Shown here: piece after piece, positions 9,140-19,299 of the stretch | Layout: each line of letters begins with the position of its first letter | Position numbering within the stretch: the first letter of the stretch is position 1 | From: Streptomyces sp. cf386 | GTDB taxonomy: Bacteria > Actinomycetota > Actinomycetes > Streptomycetales > Streptomycetaceae | DNA length: 64,000 nt | Assembly (NCBI RefSeq): GCF_900103585.1 | Contig: NZ_FNHV01000003.1 | Span: 248,001-312,000 of the forward strand | Direction of reading: 5' to 3' | Made by a program: the position numbers and the translations under genes | The notes under the pieces: model-generated | Told to the model about the DNA's origin: nothing | The model's input: the letters and a program-made list of their open reading frames with translations, nothing else | Databases searched by the model: none

Positions 9140-10666
9140 TCAGCCCGCGAACCAGCGCACCGGCCGGGGCGCGAGGTTCTGGTAGACGTGCTTGGTCTCG
9201 CGGTACTCGGCGAGTCCGGCGGGGCCGAGTTCGCGGCCCACTCCGCTCTTGCCGAAACCGCCCCACTCCGCCTGCGGGAGGTAGGGGTGGAAGTCGTTGA
9301 TCCAGACGGTGCCGTGCCGCAGGCGGCCGGCGACCCGGCGGGCCCGGCCCGCGTCGGCGGTCCAGACGGCGCCCGCGAGGCCGTACTCGGTGTCGTTGGC
9401 GAGGGCGATCGCCTCGTCCTCGGTGCGGAAGGTCTCGACGGTGAGGACGGGTCCGAAGACCTCCTCGCGTACGACCCTCATCTCGCGGTGGCAGCGGTCG
9501 AGGAGGGTCGGCTCGTAGAAGTAGCCGTTCTCCGGCCGCTCCTCGGACGGCTCGGGGCGCTTGCCGCCGGAGCGCAGCACCGCGCCCTCCTGGAGCGCGG
9601 ATTCGACGTACGCCTCGACCTTCGCGCGCTGCTGCTCGGAGACGAGGGGGCCGCACTCGACGCCGTCGGCGGTGCCGCGGCCGAGGCGGATCTTCTGGGC
9701 CCGGCGGGCGAGTTCGGCCACGAAGCGGTCCCGGATCGACTCCTCGACGATGAGGCGGGCGCCCGCCGAGCAGACCTGGCCGCTGTGGATGAAGGCGGCG
9801 TTGAGGGCCTGGTCGACGGCGGTGTCGAAGGCCTCGTCGGTGGCGCAGGCGTCGGCGAAGACGACGTTGGGGTTCTTGCCGCCGAGTTCGAGCGCGACCT
9901 TCTTGACGCCGGGCGCGGCGGCCTGGGCCACCTTGGTGCCGCTGACCAGGCCGCCGGTGAAGGAGACGAGGTCGACGTCGGGGTGCTCGGCGAGCCGGGC
10001 GCCGACCGAGTGTCCGGGGCCGGTCACGATGTTGGCGACGCCCACCGGGAGGCCCGCCTCGACGAGCAGCTCGATCAGGGCGATGGTCGTCAGCGGGGTG
10101 ATCTCGCTCGGCTTGACGACGAAGGTGTTCCCGGCGGCGAGGGCCGGGGCGATCTTCCAACTGGCCTGGAGCAGCGGGTAGTTCCAGGGGGTGATCAGCG
10201 CGCACACGCCGACCGGCTCATGGACGACAACGCTGTGGATGTCGTTCGAGCCCGCGTCGACGACCCGGCCCGGGGCCTCGCCGGCGACGAGATCGGCGAA
10301 GTAGCGGAAGGCGTCCGCGACACAGTCGATGTCGACCCGGCCCTCCTCGACGGTCTTGCCCGCGTCGCGGCTCTCCAGCAGCCCGAGCGGCTCGCGGTCG
10401 CGCACGAGCAGGTCGGCGACGCGGCGCAGCAGGGCGGCGCGCTCGGCGACGGACGTCAGGGGCCACTCGCCCTGGCCGCCGTCGAAGGCGCGGCGGGCCG
10501 CCGCCACGGCCAGATCGGTGTCCTTCTCGTCACCCTCCGCGACCACGGCGAAGGGCAGGGCGTCGGCGGGGTCGAGGATCTCGCGCGTGGCCCCGGAGAC
10601 GGCCACACGCCACTCGCCGCCCGCGTGAATGGTCTGCCCTGCCTGCCGCGCCTGCTGTCCGGTCAT
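9140..10666 (-). CDS. betB: Betaine aldehyde dehydrogenase-like NAD(P)-dependent ALDH
   Basis: The 508-residue protein is a full-length aldehyde dehydrogenase. ITPWNYPLLQASWKIAPALA and FVVKPSE mark the cofactor site, ALELGGKNP holds the general-base Glu, and SGQVCSAGARL holds the catalytic Cys. It should oxidise betaine aldehyde to glycine betaine, the second step after the choline dehydrogenase encoded next. ATG 10666 was chosen because GGAAGG lies upstream and because the longer frame, reaching 10720, would run through a perfect 22-bp palindrome that looks like an operator. It is the first gene of the minus-strand osmoprotectant operon. Confidence 0.9.
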   Translation of the reverse strand: MTGQQARQAGQTIHAGGEWRVAVSGATREILDPADALPFAVVAEGDEKDTDLAVAAARRAFDGGQGEWPLTSVAERAALLRRVADLLVRDREPLGLLESRDAGKTVEEGRVDIDCVADAFRYFADLVAGEAPGRVVDAGSNDIHSVVVHEPVGVCALITPWNYPLLQASWKIAPALAAGNTFVVKPSEITPLTTIALIELLVEAGLPVGVANIVTGPGHSVGARLAEHPDVDLVSFTGGLVSGTKVAQAAAPGVKKVALELGGKNPNVVFADACATDEAFDTAVDQALNAAFIHSGQVCSAGARLIVEESIRDRFVAELARRAQKIRLGRGTADGVECGPLVSEQQRAKVEAYVESALQEGAVLRSGGKRPEPSEERPENGYFYEPTLLDRCHREMRVVREEVFGPVLTVETFRTEDEAIALANDTEYGLAGAVWTADAGRARRVAGRLRHGTVWINDFHPYLPQAEWGGFGKSGVGRELGPAGLAEYRETKHVYQNLAPRPVRWFAG

Positions 10667-10701
10667 GATCGGTGTCGCCTTCCGTTCCTGTTCAGCGCCC
10701 C

Positions 10702-10723
10702 TGAGTGACACAGGTGTCACTCA
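10702..10723. promoter_or_regulatory. 22-bp perfect palindrome before the betaine operon
   Basis: TGAGTGACAC and GTGTCACTCA form ten-base inverted arms around a central AG, 36 bp upstream of the aldehyde dehydrogenase ATG. Its length and symmetry fit a dimeric repressor operator of the TetR or GntR type. No such regulator gene is next to it; the nearest is the MarR-GNAT gene, which has a different palindrome at its own start. Confidence 0.6.
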
Positions 10724-10889
10724 TGAGGACCGTCACCGCCTGCCCCGACCATCGGATTGCATGCGCGATCGGCGACGGAAAGTGCCGTGCGTCACTGAAA
10801 ATATGACCAAACAGGAACAAAAGGGAAACTTCTACTGGTCGCACATCCGCGACGCGCGCCGCGTCCCGGGTGTGGCCGAGGACGCGACC

Positions 10890-10905
10890 TTTGACTAAAG
10901 TCAAA
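10890..10905. promoter_or_regulatory. 16-bp palindrome, probable MarR autoregulatory operator
   Basis: TTTGACT and AGTCAAA form a perfect seven-base inverted repeat around AA, ending 5 bp before the ATG of the MarR-GNAT gene. MarR proteins typically bind short AT-rich palindromes of this kind over their own promoter. The tight spacing and lack of a ribosome site suggest a very short or absent leader. Confidence 0.55.
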
Positions 10906-10910
10906 GAAAT

Positions 10911-11804
10911 ATGGAGCCAGTATCGACGGAACACGTGACGGCCCTCCGCCGCTTCAACCGTTACTTCACGCGCCGCATCGGCGTACTGGACGACCACTAC
11001 CTCGGCCAGAACCGCCCGCTCGGCGAGGCCCGGCTGCTGTTCGAGATCGGGGACGGCGCGTCCCTGCGCGAGCTCAGGAGCCGGCTCGGACTGGACGCCG
11101 GGTATTTGAGCCGGACGGCCAAGGCACTCGAAGCCCAGGGCATGGTCCGGCTGAACGCGCACCCGCGGGACAGCCGGCTGCGCATGATCGAGCTGACCAC
11201 GGCCGGGCGGGCGGAGCTGAAGGAGCAGAACCTGCGGGCGAGCGCGGTCGCCACCGGGCTTCTCGAAGGCCTCAGCGAACCGCAGCGCGCCCGGCTGACC
11301 GAGGCCCTGGCCACCACCCAGCGCCTGCTGCGCCTCGCGGCCATCACCGTCGACCTCGTCGACGGCGCCGCACAGGACGCCCGGCACTGCCTGGACGCGT
11401 ACGCGGCCGACATCGACGAGCGGTTCCCCGAGGGGTTCGACAAGAGCGACCTCGTACGGCCCGAGGAGGTGTCCGGCGACGCCGGCGCGTTCTTCGTCGC
11501 CCGCGAGGAGGGCCGCCCCGTGGGCTGCGGGGCGCTACGGCGCCTGGAACCCGGCGTCGGCGAGATCCGCCATGTCTGGGTGCACCCCGACGCCCGCCGC
11601 CTGGGCCTCGCCCGCCGCCTCCTCGACGCCCTGGAACGCGAGGCCGCCGCACGGGAGCTGACCGTCGTACGCCTCGACACCCACGCCGCGCTCACCGAGG
11701 CGCAGTCGATGTACCTGGCCTGCGGATACACGGAGATCCCCCGGTACGACGACAACGTCTACGCCGCGCACTGGTTCGAGAAGCGACTGCCGCCGGCCTC
11801 CTGA
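10911..11804 (+). CDS. MarR-type regulator fused to a GNAT acetyltransferase
   Basis: The 297-residue protein has a winged helix at residues 1-150, with recognition stretch LRSRLGLDAGYLSRTAKALEAQG and wing RDSRLRMIELT. A GNAT domain occupies about residues 155-297, with acetyl-CoA loop HPDARRLGLARRLLDAL and YLACGYTEI. Such two-domain proteins are common in actinomycetes, but their acetyl acceptor is usually unknown. It lies divergent from the betaine operon, 245 bp from the aldehyde dehydrogenase start, so it could regulate it, yet the two promoters carry unrelated palindromes. It converges on the DUF5954 gene with 7 bp between stops. Confidence 0.9.
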   Translation: MEPVSTEHVTALRRFNRYFTRRIGVLDDHYLGQNRPLGEARLLFEIGDGASLRELRSRLGLDAGYLSRTAKALEAQGMVRLNAHPRDSRLRMIELTTAGRAELKEQNLRASAVATGLLEGLSEPQRARLTEALATTQRLLRLAAITVDLVDGAAQDARHCLDAYAADIDERFPEGFDKSDLVRPEEVSGDAGAFFVAREEGRPVGCGALRRLEPGVGEIRHVWVHPDARRLGLARRLLDALEREAAARELTVVRLDTHAALTEAQSMYLACGYTEIPRYDDNVYAAHWFEKRLPPAS

Positions 11805-11811
11805 GCCGCTC

Positions 11812-12939
11812 TCAGCCGGTGCCCTTCCGCTTCTTGTTCTTGCGCCGCTCCCACTCGGCCTCCCAGAGCCGCTGGAGCTCCAGCGTCCGTTCGTCGAGCT
11901 CGATCGGCCCGGCGGCTTCCTCTTCGTCTTCCTCCTTCCACAGTCCCTGTTCCTTGAGTTGGCGGGTCTGGACGTCGACGGGCGGTTCCGGGTCCCAGTC
12001 GGAGGTGCGGGGACCCTCGGGGCCGTCGGGGCCGATGCGGACGAGGCGTTCGACGCGGGTGACGCGGTACCGGACGCCCGCGACCGTGGTGACGTTGGAG
12101 CGGGTTTCGTCGAGGCGGTCGGCGATACGGGCGTACTCCGCGCGCTTGTCGTCGTCGAGGCGGAGGGTGAACGGGGCCATCACCCGCAGCCAGGAGGCCA
12201 GCGAGTCACGGGCCGCCTGAGGTGTGGTGTGGGCGGCGCCCGGGTCGAAGGACCGCCATCTGCCGTCCACCCGCTCGGAGATCATGAACACCGCCGGGAG
12301 CAGCACCCCGCCCGGATACTCCAGCCGGGCCCGCCGCGCGTCCTCGGTGACCTCCGGCGGCGAGTCGGGCGTCACGCCGACGAAGTCCACCAGTTCCAGC
12401 TTCAGGATGCCGTTGGACAGTCCGGTGCCGGTGAAGGGGTCGACCACGAAGCCCTTCGCGGTCGGGCCGAGCCGGTACGCCTCGCCCACCTCCGCCGTGT
12501 CGGGGTCGGACGGGCGGGGCGGCTCGGGGCCGTTCGGGCCCATGCGGACGAAGCGGCCGGCGCGGACGATCCGGAAGCGTTCGCCGCGCACCCGGACGTC
12601 GTCGACCACCTCCCGGTCCATCCGCCGCGCCGCCGCCATCCACTTGCGCCGGGCCGTCTCGTCACCCGCGTCGTCGGCGTTCTTCGCGGCCAGCCGGAAG
12701 TGCGATCCGAGCGAGTCCCGGGAGCCCTGCGGAGCGTCGGTGCCGGTCCCCAGCAACTCCCAGCCGCCCGCCTCGCATTCGCGCGCGTGGAAGAACTCCG
12801 GGAGACCCACCCCCATCAGCTCCGGGTACCGCGTCGTCGCCTCCCACGCCTCCTGTTCGGCGAAGGCCGCGATCGGCCCCTCCTGCTGGGTGACGCGGAT
12901 CGTCAGATAGGCAGGTGTCTCTTCTCGGTAGTCACTCAC
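11812..12939 (-). CDS. DUF5954-type protein with an internal duplication
   Basis: The 375-residue protein has no signal peptide or membrane segment. It contains two related halves: VRVRGERFRIVRAGRFVRMGPNGPE in the middle and VAGVRYRVTRVERLVRIGPDGPE further on, each followed by a Pro/Ser/Asp tail. The C terminus is Glu/Arg/Lys-rich and helical. GTG 12939 was chosen because an upstream ATG (12987, with GGAAG 5 bp before it) would add codons such as TCA and ATT that are rare in this genome; that ATG remains possible. No function is known for this Streptomyces family. Confidence 0.7.
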   Translation of the reverse strand: MSDYREETPAYLTIRVTQQEGPIAAFAEQEAWEATTRYPELMGVGLPEFFHARECEAGGWELLGTGTDAPQGSRDSLGSHFRLAAKNADDAGDETARRKWMAAARRMDREVVDDVRVRGERFRIVRAGRFVRMGPNGPEPPRPSDPDTAEVGEAYRLGPTAKGFVVDPFTGTGLSNGILKLELVDFVGVTPDSPPEVTEDARRARLEYPGGVLLPAVFMISERVDGRWRSFDPGAAHTTPQAARDSLASWLRVMAPFTLRLDDDKRAEYARIADRLDETRSNVTTVAGVRYRVTRVERLVRIGPDGPEGPRTSDWDPEPPVDVQTRQLKEQGLWKEEDEEEAAGPIELDERTLELQRLWEAEWERRKNKKRKGTG

Positions 12940-13035
12940 ACACCGAGAGTGCCCATCGGTCGCCGGTCGGCACACGGGAATTGACATATTCGCTTCCGGC
13001 GGAGCCGGTGTCCTGTAGACCGGCCCCCGAACGCA

Positions 13036-13072
13036 CCGGTCCCCGGCCGCTGTCGCAGCGACCGGGGACCGG
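13036..13072 (-). terminator. Hairpin terminator of mdh
   Basis: An 11-bp perfect stem (CCGGTCCCCGG with CCGGGGACCGG) extended by four more pairs inside lies just after the mdh stop codon. It would end minus-strand transcription before the DUF5954 gene. Confidence 0.75.
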
Positions 13073-13091
13073 GAAGCGGATGCCGTTCGGC

Positions 13092-14402
<1,311 letters not shown>

Positions 14403-15728
14403 CTACTGCGTGCACCCCTCCTGACCCACCGCCAGCGTCGCGCACGCCGTCGCGTCGCCCGCGTCCTTCACGGCCACCATCGGGGTGTACGCGATCGTGT
14501 CGCCGGCGACGGTGATCGTGCCGGTCTGCTTCGTCTTGCCGACCGTCACCGCCACCTCGTCTCCCTGCGCGGCCTGCGTGATGCGTCCCCACGCCGCGCC
14601 GCACGTCTCGCTGTAGCGCACCTCGACCACGGCCGTGCCGACGGTCGCGGTCTTGGCGGTGGTCACGAGGTCGCCGCTGCAGCCCATGCTCTCCGCGTCC
14701 TTGCCGGTGCAGGAGTCACCGCTGCACTTCACCCCGGCCGGCAGGTCGGGGTCGGTCGTCACGGACGGCGAGGGCGACTTGCCGGCGTCCTCGTTCTTGT
14801 TCTTGTCGCCGCCGTCGGTGAGGAAGAACACCGCGGCGATCACCACCAGCACGCCGACGACCCCCGCGAGGAACATCGTCAGCCGCCGCTTGCCACCGCC
14901 GCCCCCGGTGGACCCGCCTCCCGGACGAGGCCCCTGCGGCGGCTCGCCGTAGGGATTGGGCGTCGCCGGCGACCACCCCGACGCCGCGCCGGAGGTTCCG
15001 GAGACCTCGGATGCCGCCGACACCGGGGAACCCGGGGACGCCGAGGATGTCGAGGACCCTCCCGACGACGACGGACCGGCCGTACGGCCATTCGTCGGCG
15101 ACGGACCTCGATAGCCCGCCAGGCCCCATGAGTTGGCCCCGGAGGAGGAGCCGTCCCGGACGTCGCCCCCGGTGGCGTCCCGTACGGGCGAGTCCTGGAC
15201 CGGAGCGTCCCGAACCGCCGAGTCCCGCACCTCCGGTGCCGTGGGCTGGGCCGGCACCGTGGGCGGAACGGTCGGGGCCACGCCCGCCGGCCCCGCCACT
15301 CCGGGCGTGGGCGCGGCCGTGGCGCTCCCGCCCCTGCGCGCGGTCTTCCCTGCCTTCGCGCCCCCCTTGGCATTGGGCGGCGGCGCCCCGAACTCGCTCA
15401 GGGCGGCGCGCGCCTGAGAGATCCGGATGGCCTCCATGGTCATGTCGTGGCGCATCTCCGAACGGCTCCACGCCCGTTCGGCGAGCTCCCACATCGTCGT
15501 CAGGTGGATCGGATTGGTGCCGGTGACCTCGGCGAGCGCCACGATCGCGCCCTTGGGCGCGAGCAGCCGCCCGTTCAGATACCGCTCCCAGGACGTCTTG
15601 CTGTATCCCGTGCGGTCGGCCAGCGCCGCGATGCTCAGACCGCTGCGGTCCACGAGCCGCCGCAGCTGGCTCGCGAACTCCCTGACCTGCGGATCGAGTT
15701 CATCCGGCAAGGCCCTCCAACGAGGCAT
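14403..15728 (-). CDS. Membrane-anchored HTH protein with DUF2690 ectodomain
   Basis: The 441-residue protein begins with a cI/XRE-like helix-turn-helix at about residues 15-75 (LSIAALADRTGYSKTSWERYLNG). A long Ala/Gly/Ser/Pro-rich linker follows, then a transmembrane helix near LAGVVGVLVVIAAVFFLTDG. The C-terminal outside domain has several Cys residues and VEVRYSETCGAAWGRI, the DUF2690 pattern. The layout suggests a one-component transmembrane regulator linking the cell surface to DNA. ATG 15728 has AGGGGGGAAG just upstream. The shorter HTH gene behind it is a paralogue in its N-terminal half. Confidence 0.85.
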   Translation of the reverse strand: MPRWRALPDELDPQVREFASQLRRLVDRSGLSIAALADRTGYSKTSWERYLNGRLLAPKGAIVALAEVTGTNPIHLTTMWELAERAWSRSEMRHDMTMEAIRISQARAALSEFGAPPPNAKGGAKAGKTARRGGSATAAPTPGVAGPAGVAPTVPPTVPAQPTAPEVRDSAVRDAPVQDSPVRDATGGDVRDGSSSGANSWGLAGYRGPSPTNGRTAGPSSSGGSSTSSASPGSPVSAASEVSGTSGAASGWSPATPNPYGEPPQGPRPGGGSTGGGGGKRRLTMFLAGVVGVLVVIAAVFFLTDGGDKNKNEDAGKSPSPSVTTDPDLPAGVKCSGDSCTGKDAESMGCSGDLVTTAKTATVGTAVVEVRYSETCGAAWGRITQAAQGDEVAVTVGKTKQTGTITVAGDTIAYTPMVAVKDAGDATACATLAVGQEGCTQ

Positions 15729-16148
15729 TGCTTCCCCCCTCTTCCCCCCGGTTCGTGCTGGTGTTTCTCGCGTTTCCCCCGCGCGTGGTGCCCTCTGCCG
15801 AGTCCCCGTTCTGGCTACCCACAGGGATGCGCCCAGTAAGGATCTCAGTTCCCGGGGTGGGGGCGCACGGGAGCATTGTGGCCGTGGGCATGCACCGTTG
15901 CACGCCCCCGACAGCGTCCAGTGTTCCACCGGCTTCCCTCTCCGGCCGACGCAACCCTGGTAGTAAGCCCTTGCGACATACAGGACGCCCCGGACCCGTC
16001 CCGATCGCCCACGCTAGCCCGCTTACCGAACGACTTCCTTGCAAATCCGCGAACTTGTCAACACATCGCCACACAGAACGCACATAAACGATCACCTGCG
16101 CCACATGCGATGCATTCGGACAAGTCCGGCGCAGTCGTCACGCCCGGC
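15729..16148. other. 420-bp intergenic region between two HTH-membrane genes
   Basis: No gene is supported here. The stretch 16030-16110 is clearly less GC-rich than its surroundings and contains a minus-strand TTGACA at 16056-16061, a possible -35 box for the HTH-DUF2690 gene. No good -10 was found at the right spacing. Confidence 0.4.
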
Positions 16149-16667
16149 TCAGCCCAGCGCAACGGCCCCGATCACCGCGATCACCGCCAGAGCCACGACG
16201 AGCAACACCGCGATCACCAGCAACCGCCGCGAGGGCGGCTCCGGTTCCTTCGGCGGCGCGTCCCACCAGGGCAGGGTGGGGTCGTCCTCGTACCCCTCGG
16301 CCCCCTCGGCCCGCGCAGAACCTTCCGACTCCCCGTGCGCCTCGCCCGTACCGCCCGGCTGCCCCGGCGACTGGGTCGGCACCGCCACCGGCTTCGGCCA
16401 CGCCTGCACCGCCAGTTCCCACCGCGCCCCGAAGCGTTCCGCCTCCTCCTTGTCGGTGCCCGCCACCCGGCACAGCGCGATGACCGCCTGCCGGGGCGGG
16501 GGCTGGGTGGCGTTGAGGTAGCGCTGCCAGGAGGACTTGCTGTACGCGGTGCGCGCGCCCAGCGAGACCAGGCTCAGGCCCGTGCGGTCCTTGAGCTGCC
16601 GCAAGTGCTCCACGAAGTGCCGCACCTCCGGCGGCAGATCGTCGGGCAGCGGCTGCCAGGAACCCAT
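16149..16667 (-). CDS. Small HTH protein with a C-terminal membrane anchor
   Basis: The 172-residue protein repeats the N-terminal plan of the HTH-DUF2690 protein: PLPDDLPPEVRHFVEHLRQL, then LVSLGARTAYSKSSWQRYLNA as helix-turn-helix. The middle is Glu/Gly/Pro-rich. One hydrophobic helix, RRLLVIAVLLVVALAVIAVIGAVAL, ends the protein, so almost nothing is exposed outside. It looks like a tail-anchored version of the same regulator type. Genes of this kind are common in Streptomyces without known targets. Confidence 0.8.
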   Translation of the reverse strand: MGSWQPLPDDLPPEVRHFVEHLRQLKDRTGLSLVSLGARTAYSKSSWQRYLNATQPPPRQAVIALCRVAGTDKEEAERFGARWELAVQAWPKPVAVPTQSPGQPGGTGEAHGESEGSARAEGAEGYEDDPTLPWWDAPPKEPEPPSRRLLVIAVLLVVALAVIAVIGAVALG

Positions 16668-16819
16668 CGCTCACCTCCGAACCAGAACCCGATCGGGTGA
16701 CGACACGGAACGGCGCCTTGGTTCCCCGCCGGACCCGAAGTAGCGGAACGGTCACCTCCGTGCCACAGCGCACTGACAGGCGTTGAACAGCCCCTTCACC
16801 GTGCCCGAGGGTGGACGCA

Positions 16820-16863
16820 GACGGCGGCCCGTCCTTGCCCGGGGGAAAGGACGGACCGCCGTC
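16820..16863 (-). terminator. Terminator of the folD-DUF3017 transcript
   Basis: A long stem pairs GACGGCGG with CCGCCGTC and CCGTCCTT with AAGGACGG, with one mismatch between the two blocks. It starts 10 bp after the DUF3017 stop on the minus strand. Confidence 0.75.
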
Positions 16864-16873
16864 CTGCGGAGCG

Positions 16874-17422
16874 TCAGCTGTCCACCGTGAAGTGCAGCGC
16901 GTCCTTCAGGAACGGCATCTTCAGCAACGGATCCGGCTGCGCCATCAGCGCCAGCAGCACGATCACGAGGCCCAGCACGCCGTACGTCGCGATGTCCGTG
17001 AAACGGGACCGTACGGCGAGCATGCCGACGCTCGGCAGGAACCACCGCAGCACCGCGCCGGCCAGCAGGGCGCCGCCGATCACCAGGGTGCCGACGCGGA
17101 ACACGTCGAGCGCGGTGATCAGCAGGCCGACCCCGACCAGGCCGAGGACGAGAAGGACGGGCCACTGCCTCGCGGGCGCCGGCGCGTCACCGCCGGCTGC
17201 CCGGCCGCCGCCCTCGGGGCGGGCCGTGTCCCGGGTGAACAGCGGGAAGCGGCGGGTGGTGCGCCGGGGCACGCCCTCCGCGTCCGGGGCACTCACCGGG
17301 TCCCGGACCTCGATCTCCGCCACCTCGGCGGTGTCCTCGGCCATGGCAGCGTCATCCGCCCCGGCGGTGTCCTGCGCCCGGGCCGTGTCCTCCGCCCTTC
17401 CGGCGGTTCCCTCAACCGACAC
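16874..17422 (-). CDS. DUF3017 membrane protein
   Basis: The 182-residue protein has an acidic, Ala-rich N-terminal cytoplasmic part of about 85 residues. Three membrane helices follow, around [37 protein letters not shown] and [16 protein letters not shown], which is the DUF3017 arrangement. The GTG start overlaps the end of folD by 11 bp, so it is cotranslated with it. The conserved pairing with folD is known in actinomycetes but the role of DUF3017 is not. Confidence 0.87.
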   Translation of the reverse strand: MSVEGTAGRAEDTARAQDTAGADDAAMAEDTAEVAEIEVRDPVSAPDAEGVPRRTTRRFPLFTRDTARPEGGGRAAGGDAPAPARQWPVLLVLGLVGVGLLITALDVFRVGTLVIGGALLAGAVLRWFLPSVGMLAVRSRFTDIATYGVLGLVIVLLALMAQPDPLLKMPFLKDALHFTVDS

Positions 17423-18266
17423 TGCGCTCCGCCGCCTCGACCACGTTGACCAGCAGCTGCGCCCGGGTCATCGGGCCCACGCCGCCGGGGTTCGGGGAGA
17501 TCCAGCCGGCCACCTCGGCGACACCGGGGTGGACGTCGCCCACGATCTTGCCCTCGGCGTTGCGCGAGACACCGACGTCGAGGACGGCCGCGCCCGGCTT
17601 CACGTCCTCCGGGCGGATCAGGTGGGCGGAGCCCGCGGCCGCGACGATGATGTCCGCGTTGCGCAGGTGCGCCGACAGGTCGCGGGTGCCGGTGTGGCAC
17701 TGGGTCACGGTCGCGTTCTCGCTGCGCCGGGTCAGCAGCAGCGGCATCGGGCGGCCGATGGTGACGCCACGGCCGACGACCACGACCTCGGCGCCCTTGA
17801 TCTCGACGCCGTGCCGGCGGAGCAGGGTGAGAACACCGTTGGGGGTGCAGGGCAGCGGGGCCGGCTCGTTCAGGACCAGGCGGCCCAGGTTCATCGGGTG
17901 CAGGCCGTCCGCGTCCTTGGCCGGGTCCATCAGCTCCAGGATGCGGTTCTCGTCGATGCCCTTGGGCAGCGGCAGCTGGACGATGTAGCCGGTGCAGGCC
18001 GGGTCCTCGTTCAGCTCGCGGACGACGGCCTCGATCTCCTCCTGGGTCGCCGTGGCCGGCAGCTCACGCTGAATGGAGGAGATGCCGACCTGGGCGCAGT
18101 CGCGGTGCTTGCCTGCGACGTACTTCTGGCTGCCGGGGTCGTCCCCGACCAGGATCGTGCCGAGGCCGGGCGTGACGCCCTTCTCCTTCAGCGCCGCCAC
18201 GCGGACGGTCAGATCGGACTTGATCGCGGCTGCGGTGGCCTTGCCATCGAGAATCTGGGCGGTCAT
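17412..18266 (-). CDS. folD: Bifunctional methylenetetrahydrofolate dehydrogenase/cyclohydrolase
   Basis: The 284-residue FolD supplies 10-formyl-THF and NADPH from 5,10-methylene-THF, feeding purine synthesis (purN and purH in this window use 10-formyl-THF). Landmarks are the active-site Lys in [14 protein letters not shown], the signature [17 protein letters not shown] with DADGLHP, and the cofactor loop [20 protein letters not shown] 18266 was chosen for the strong AAGGAGG 9 bp upstream and the standard [12 protein letters not shown] start. Confidence 0.97.
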   Translation of the reverse strand: MTAQILDGKATAAAIKSDLTVRVAALKEKGVTPGLGTILVGDDPGSQKYVAGKHRDCAQVGISSIQRELPATATQEEIEAVVRELNEDPACTGYIVQLPLPKGIDENRILELMDPAKDADGLHPMNLGRLVLNEPAPLPCTPNGVLTLLRRHGVEIKGAEVVVVGRGVTIGRPMPLLLTRRSENATVTQCHTGTRDLSAHLRNADIIVAAAGSAHLIRPEDVKPGAAVLDVGVSRNAEGKIVGDVHPGVAEVAGWISPNPGGVGPMTRAQLLVNVVEAAERSVG

Positions 18267-18546
18267 GGCCCCCATCCTCCTTGATGACGCCCTCTCGGTT
18301 CCAATCCGGGTCCGCTCTGGGTCGTCCATGGCCTCGGCGGCCGTATCTCCACCCGTATCCACTCATGATCAATGATGTTGCACTTGCACAACACATACGG
18401 AATGCGGCTGGACAAGTAAGAGCAGACTAAAGAACGATGTGACGGCAGTACCGCGGGCAGTACCGGGGGGACGACCGCATCCGAAGACCTTCCTCCGAAC
18501 ACAGTGCCGCGCGTCCCCGCACTCGGACAACGGAGGAAAGACCGCC

Positions 18547-19173
18547 ATGAGTTTCGGCGACCCGAACAACCCTTACGGCCCGCCTCCCCAGGGCCAGCCC
18601 GGCTACCCGCCGCAGCAGCCGCCCCAGGGCCAGCCCGGTTACGGCTACCCGCAGCAGCAGCCCCAGGCCCCCGGTTACGGCTACCCGCAGGGCGCTCCGC
18701 AGCAGCCCGCGTACCCCGGCTACCCGGGCGGCAACATGATGCCGGTGGAGATGCCCGGCCTCATGAAGACGGCCCGTGTGCTGCTCTTCATCCTCTCCGG
18801 CTTCCAGATCCTGATCGGCATCGTCGCCGGCATCGCCGTCGGCGCCGCCCAGGACGTCTCCAACGGCGTCGGCTCCGGTGACAGCACCGACGGACTGGCA
18901 GGCCTCGGCTTCCTGGTCGCGGCCCTGATGGTCGGCCTCGGCGCTCTCTCCATCTTCCTGGGCGTGAAGTTCAAGAACGGCGGCAGCGGCATCCGCATCA
19001 CGACGATCGTGTACGCGTCGCTGATGATCCTCGGCGGTATCGTCAACACCGTGAACGGTGGGGGCGGCTCCGCCACCTTCGGCGGGCTCATCTCCCTCGC
19101 CATCGCCGGCATCATCCTCGCGTCGATGGTCAACAGCGCCGCCACCGCCTGGTTCAGCCGCCCGCGCTACTGA
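18547..19173 (+). CDS. Pro/Gly/Tyr/Gln-rich tetraspan membrane protein
   Basis: The 208-residue protein opens with about 60 residues of PGY/PQQ/GQP repeats, a disordered cytoplasmic tail typical of many Streptomyces membrane proteins. Four hydrophobic segments follow: LLFILSGFQILIGIVAGIAV, LGFLVAALMVGLGALSIFLG, ITTIVYASLMILGGIVNTV and ISLAIAGIILASMV. ATG 18547 has GGAGGAAAG 6 bp upstream. No enzymatic motif is visible. It stands alone between the folD promoter and a hairpin terminator. Confidence 0.85.
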   Translation: MSFGDPNNPYGPPPQGQPGYPPQQPPQGQPGYGYPQQQPQAPGYGYPQGAPQQPAYPGYPGGNMMPVEMPGLMKTARVLLFILSGFQILIGIVAGIAVGAAQDVSNGVGSGDSTDGLAGLGFLVAALMVGLGALSIFLGVKFKNGGSGIRITTIVYASLMILGGIVNTVNGGGGSATFGGLISLAIAGIILASMVNSAATAWFSRPRY

Positions 19174-19210
19174 GCACCATCAGGGCTCAGTTCACGCCAA
19201 TAGCAGCCGA

Positions 19211-19246
19211 GGGCCGTGTCTCACCCGTATGAGGGGGGCACGGCCC
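19211..19246 (+). terminator. Hairpin terminator after the tetraspan gene
   Basis: GGGCCGTG and CACGGCCC form a perfect eight-base stem, extended by weaker C/G pairing inside, 38 bp downstream of the stop codon. Confidence 0.6.
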
Positions 19247-19299
19247 GGCCGCGTCGCCCTACTCTGACTCGGTAGCCGTCAGGCACGGGGAGACGCACC

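Noticed and set aside
7523..10708. 1061-codon plus-strand open frame across the betaine genes
   Set aside because: It is antisense to two complete enzymes with all family motifs, and its sequence is the Arg/Ala/Val/Gly-rich composition typical of GC-rich shadow frames.
10702..10723. The 22-bp palindrome as a terminator
   Set aside because: It has a two-base centre, which cannot form a loop, and lies upstream of a gene, so an operator is more likely.
12937..12987. Longer DUF5954 start at ATG 12987
   Set aside because: It has a fair ribosome site, but the added codons include TCA and ATT, rare in this genome; kept as an alternative only.
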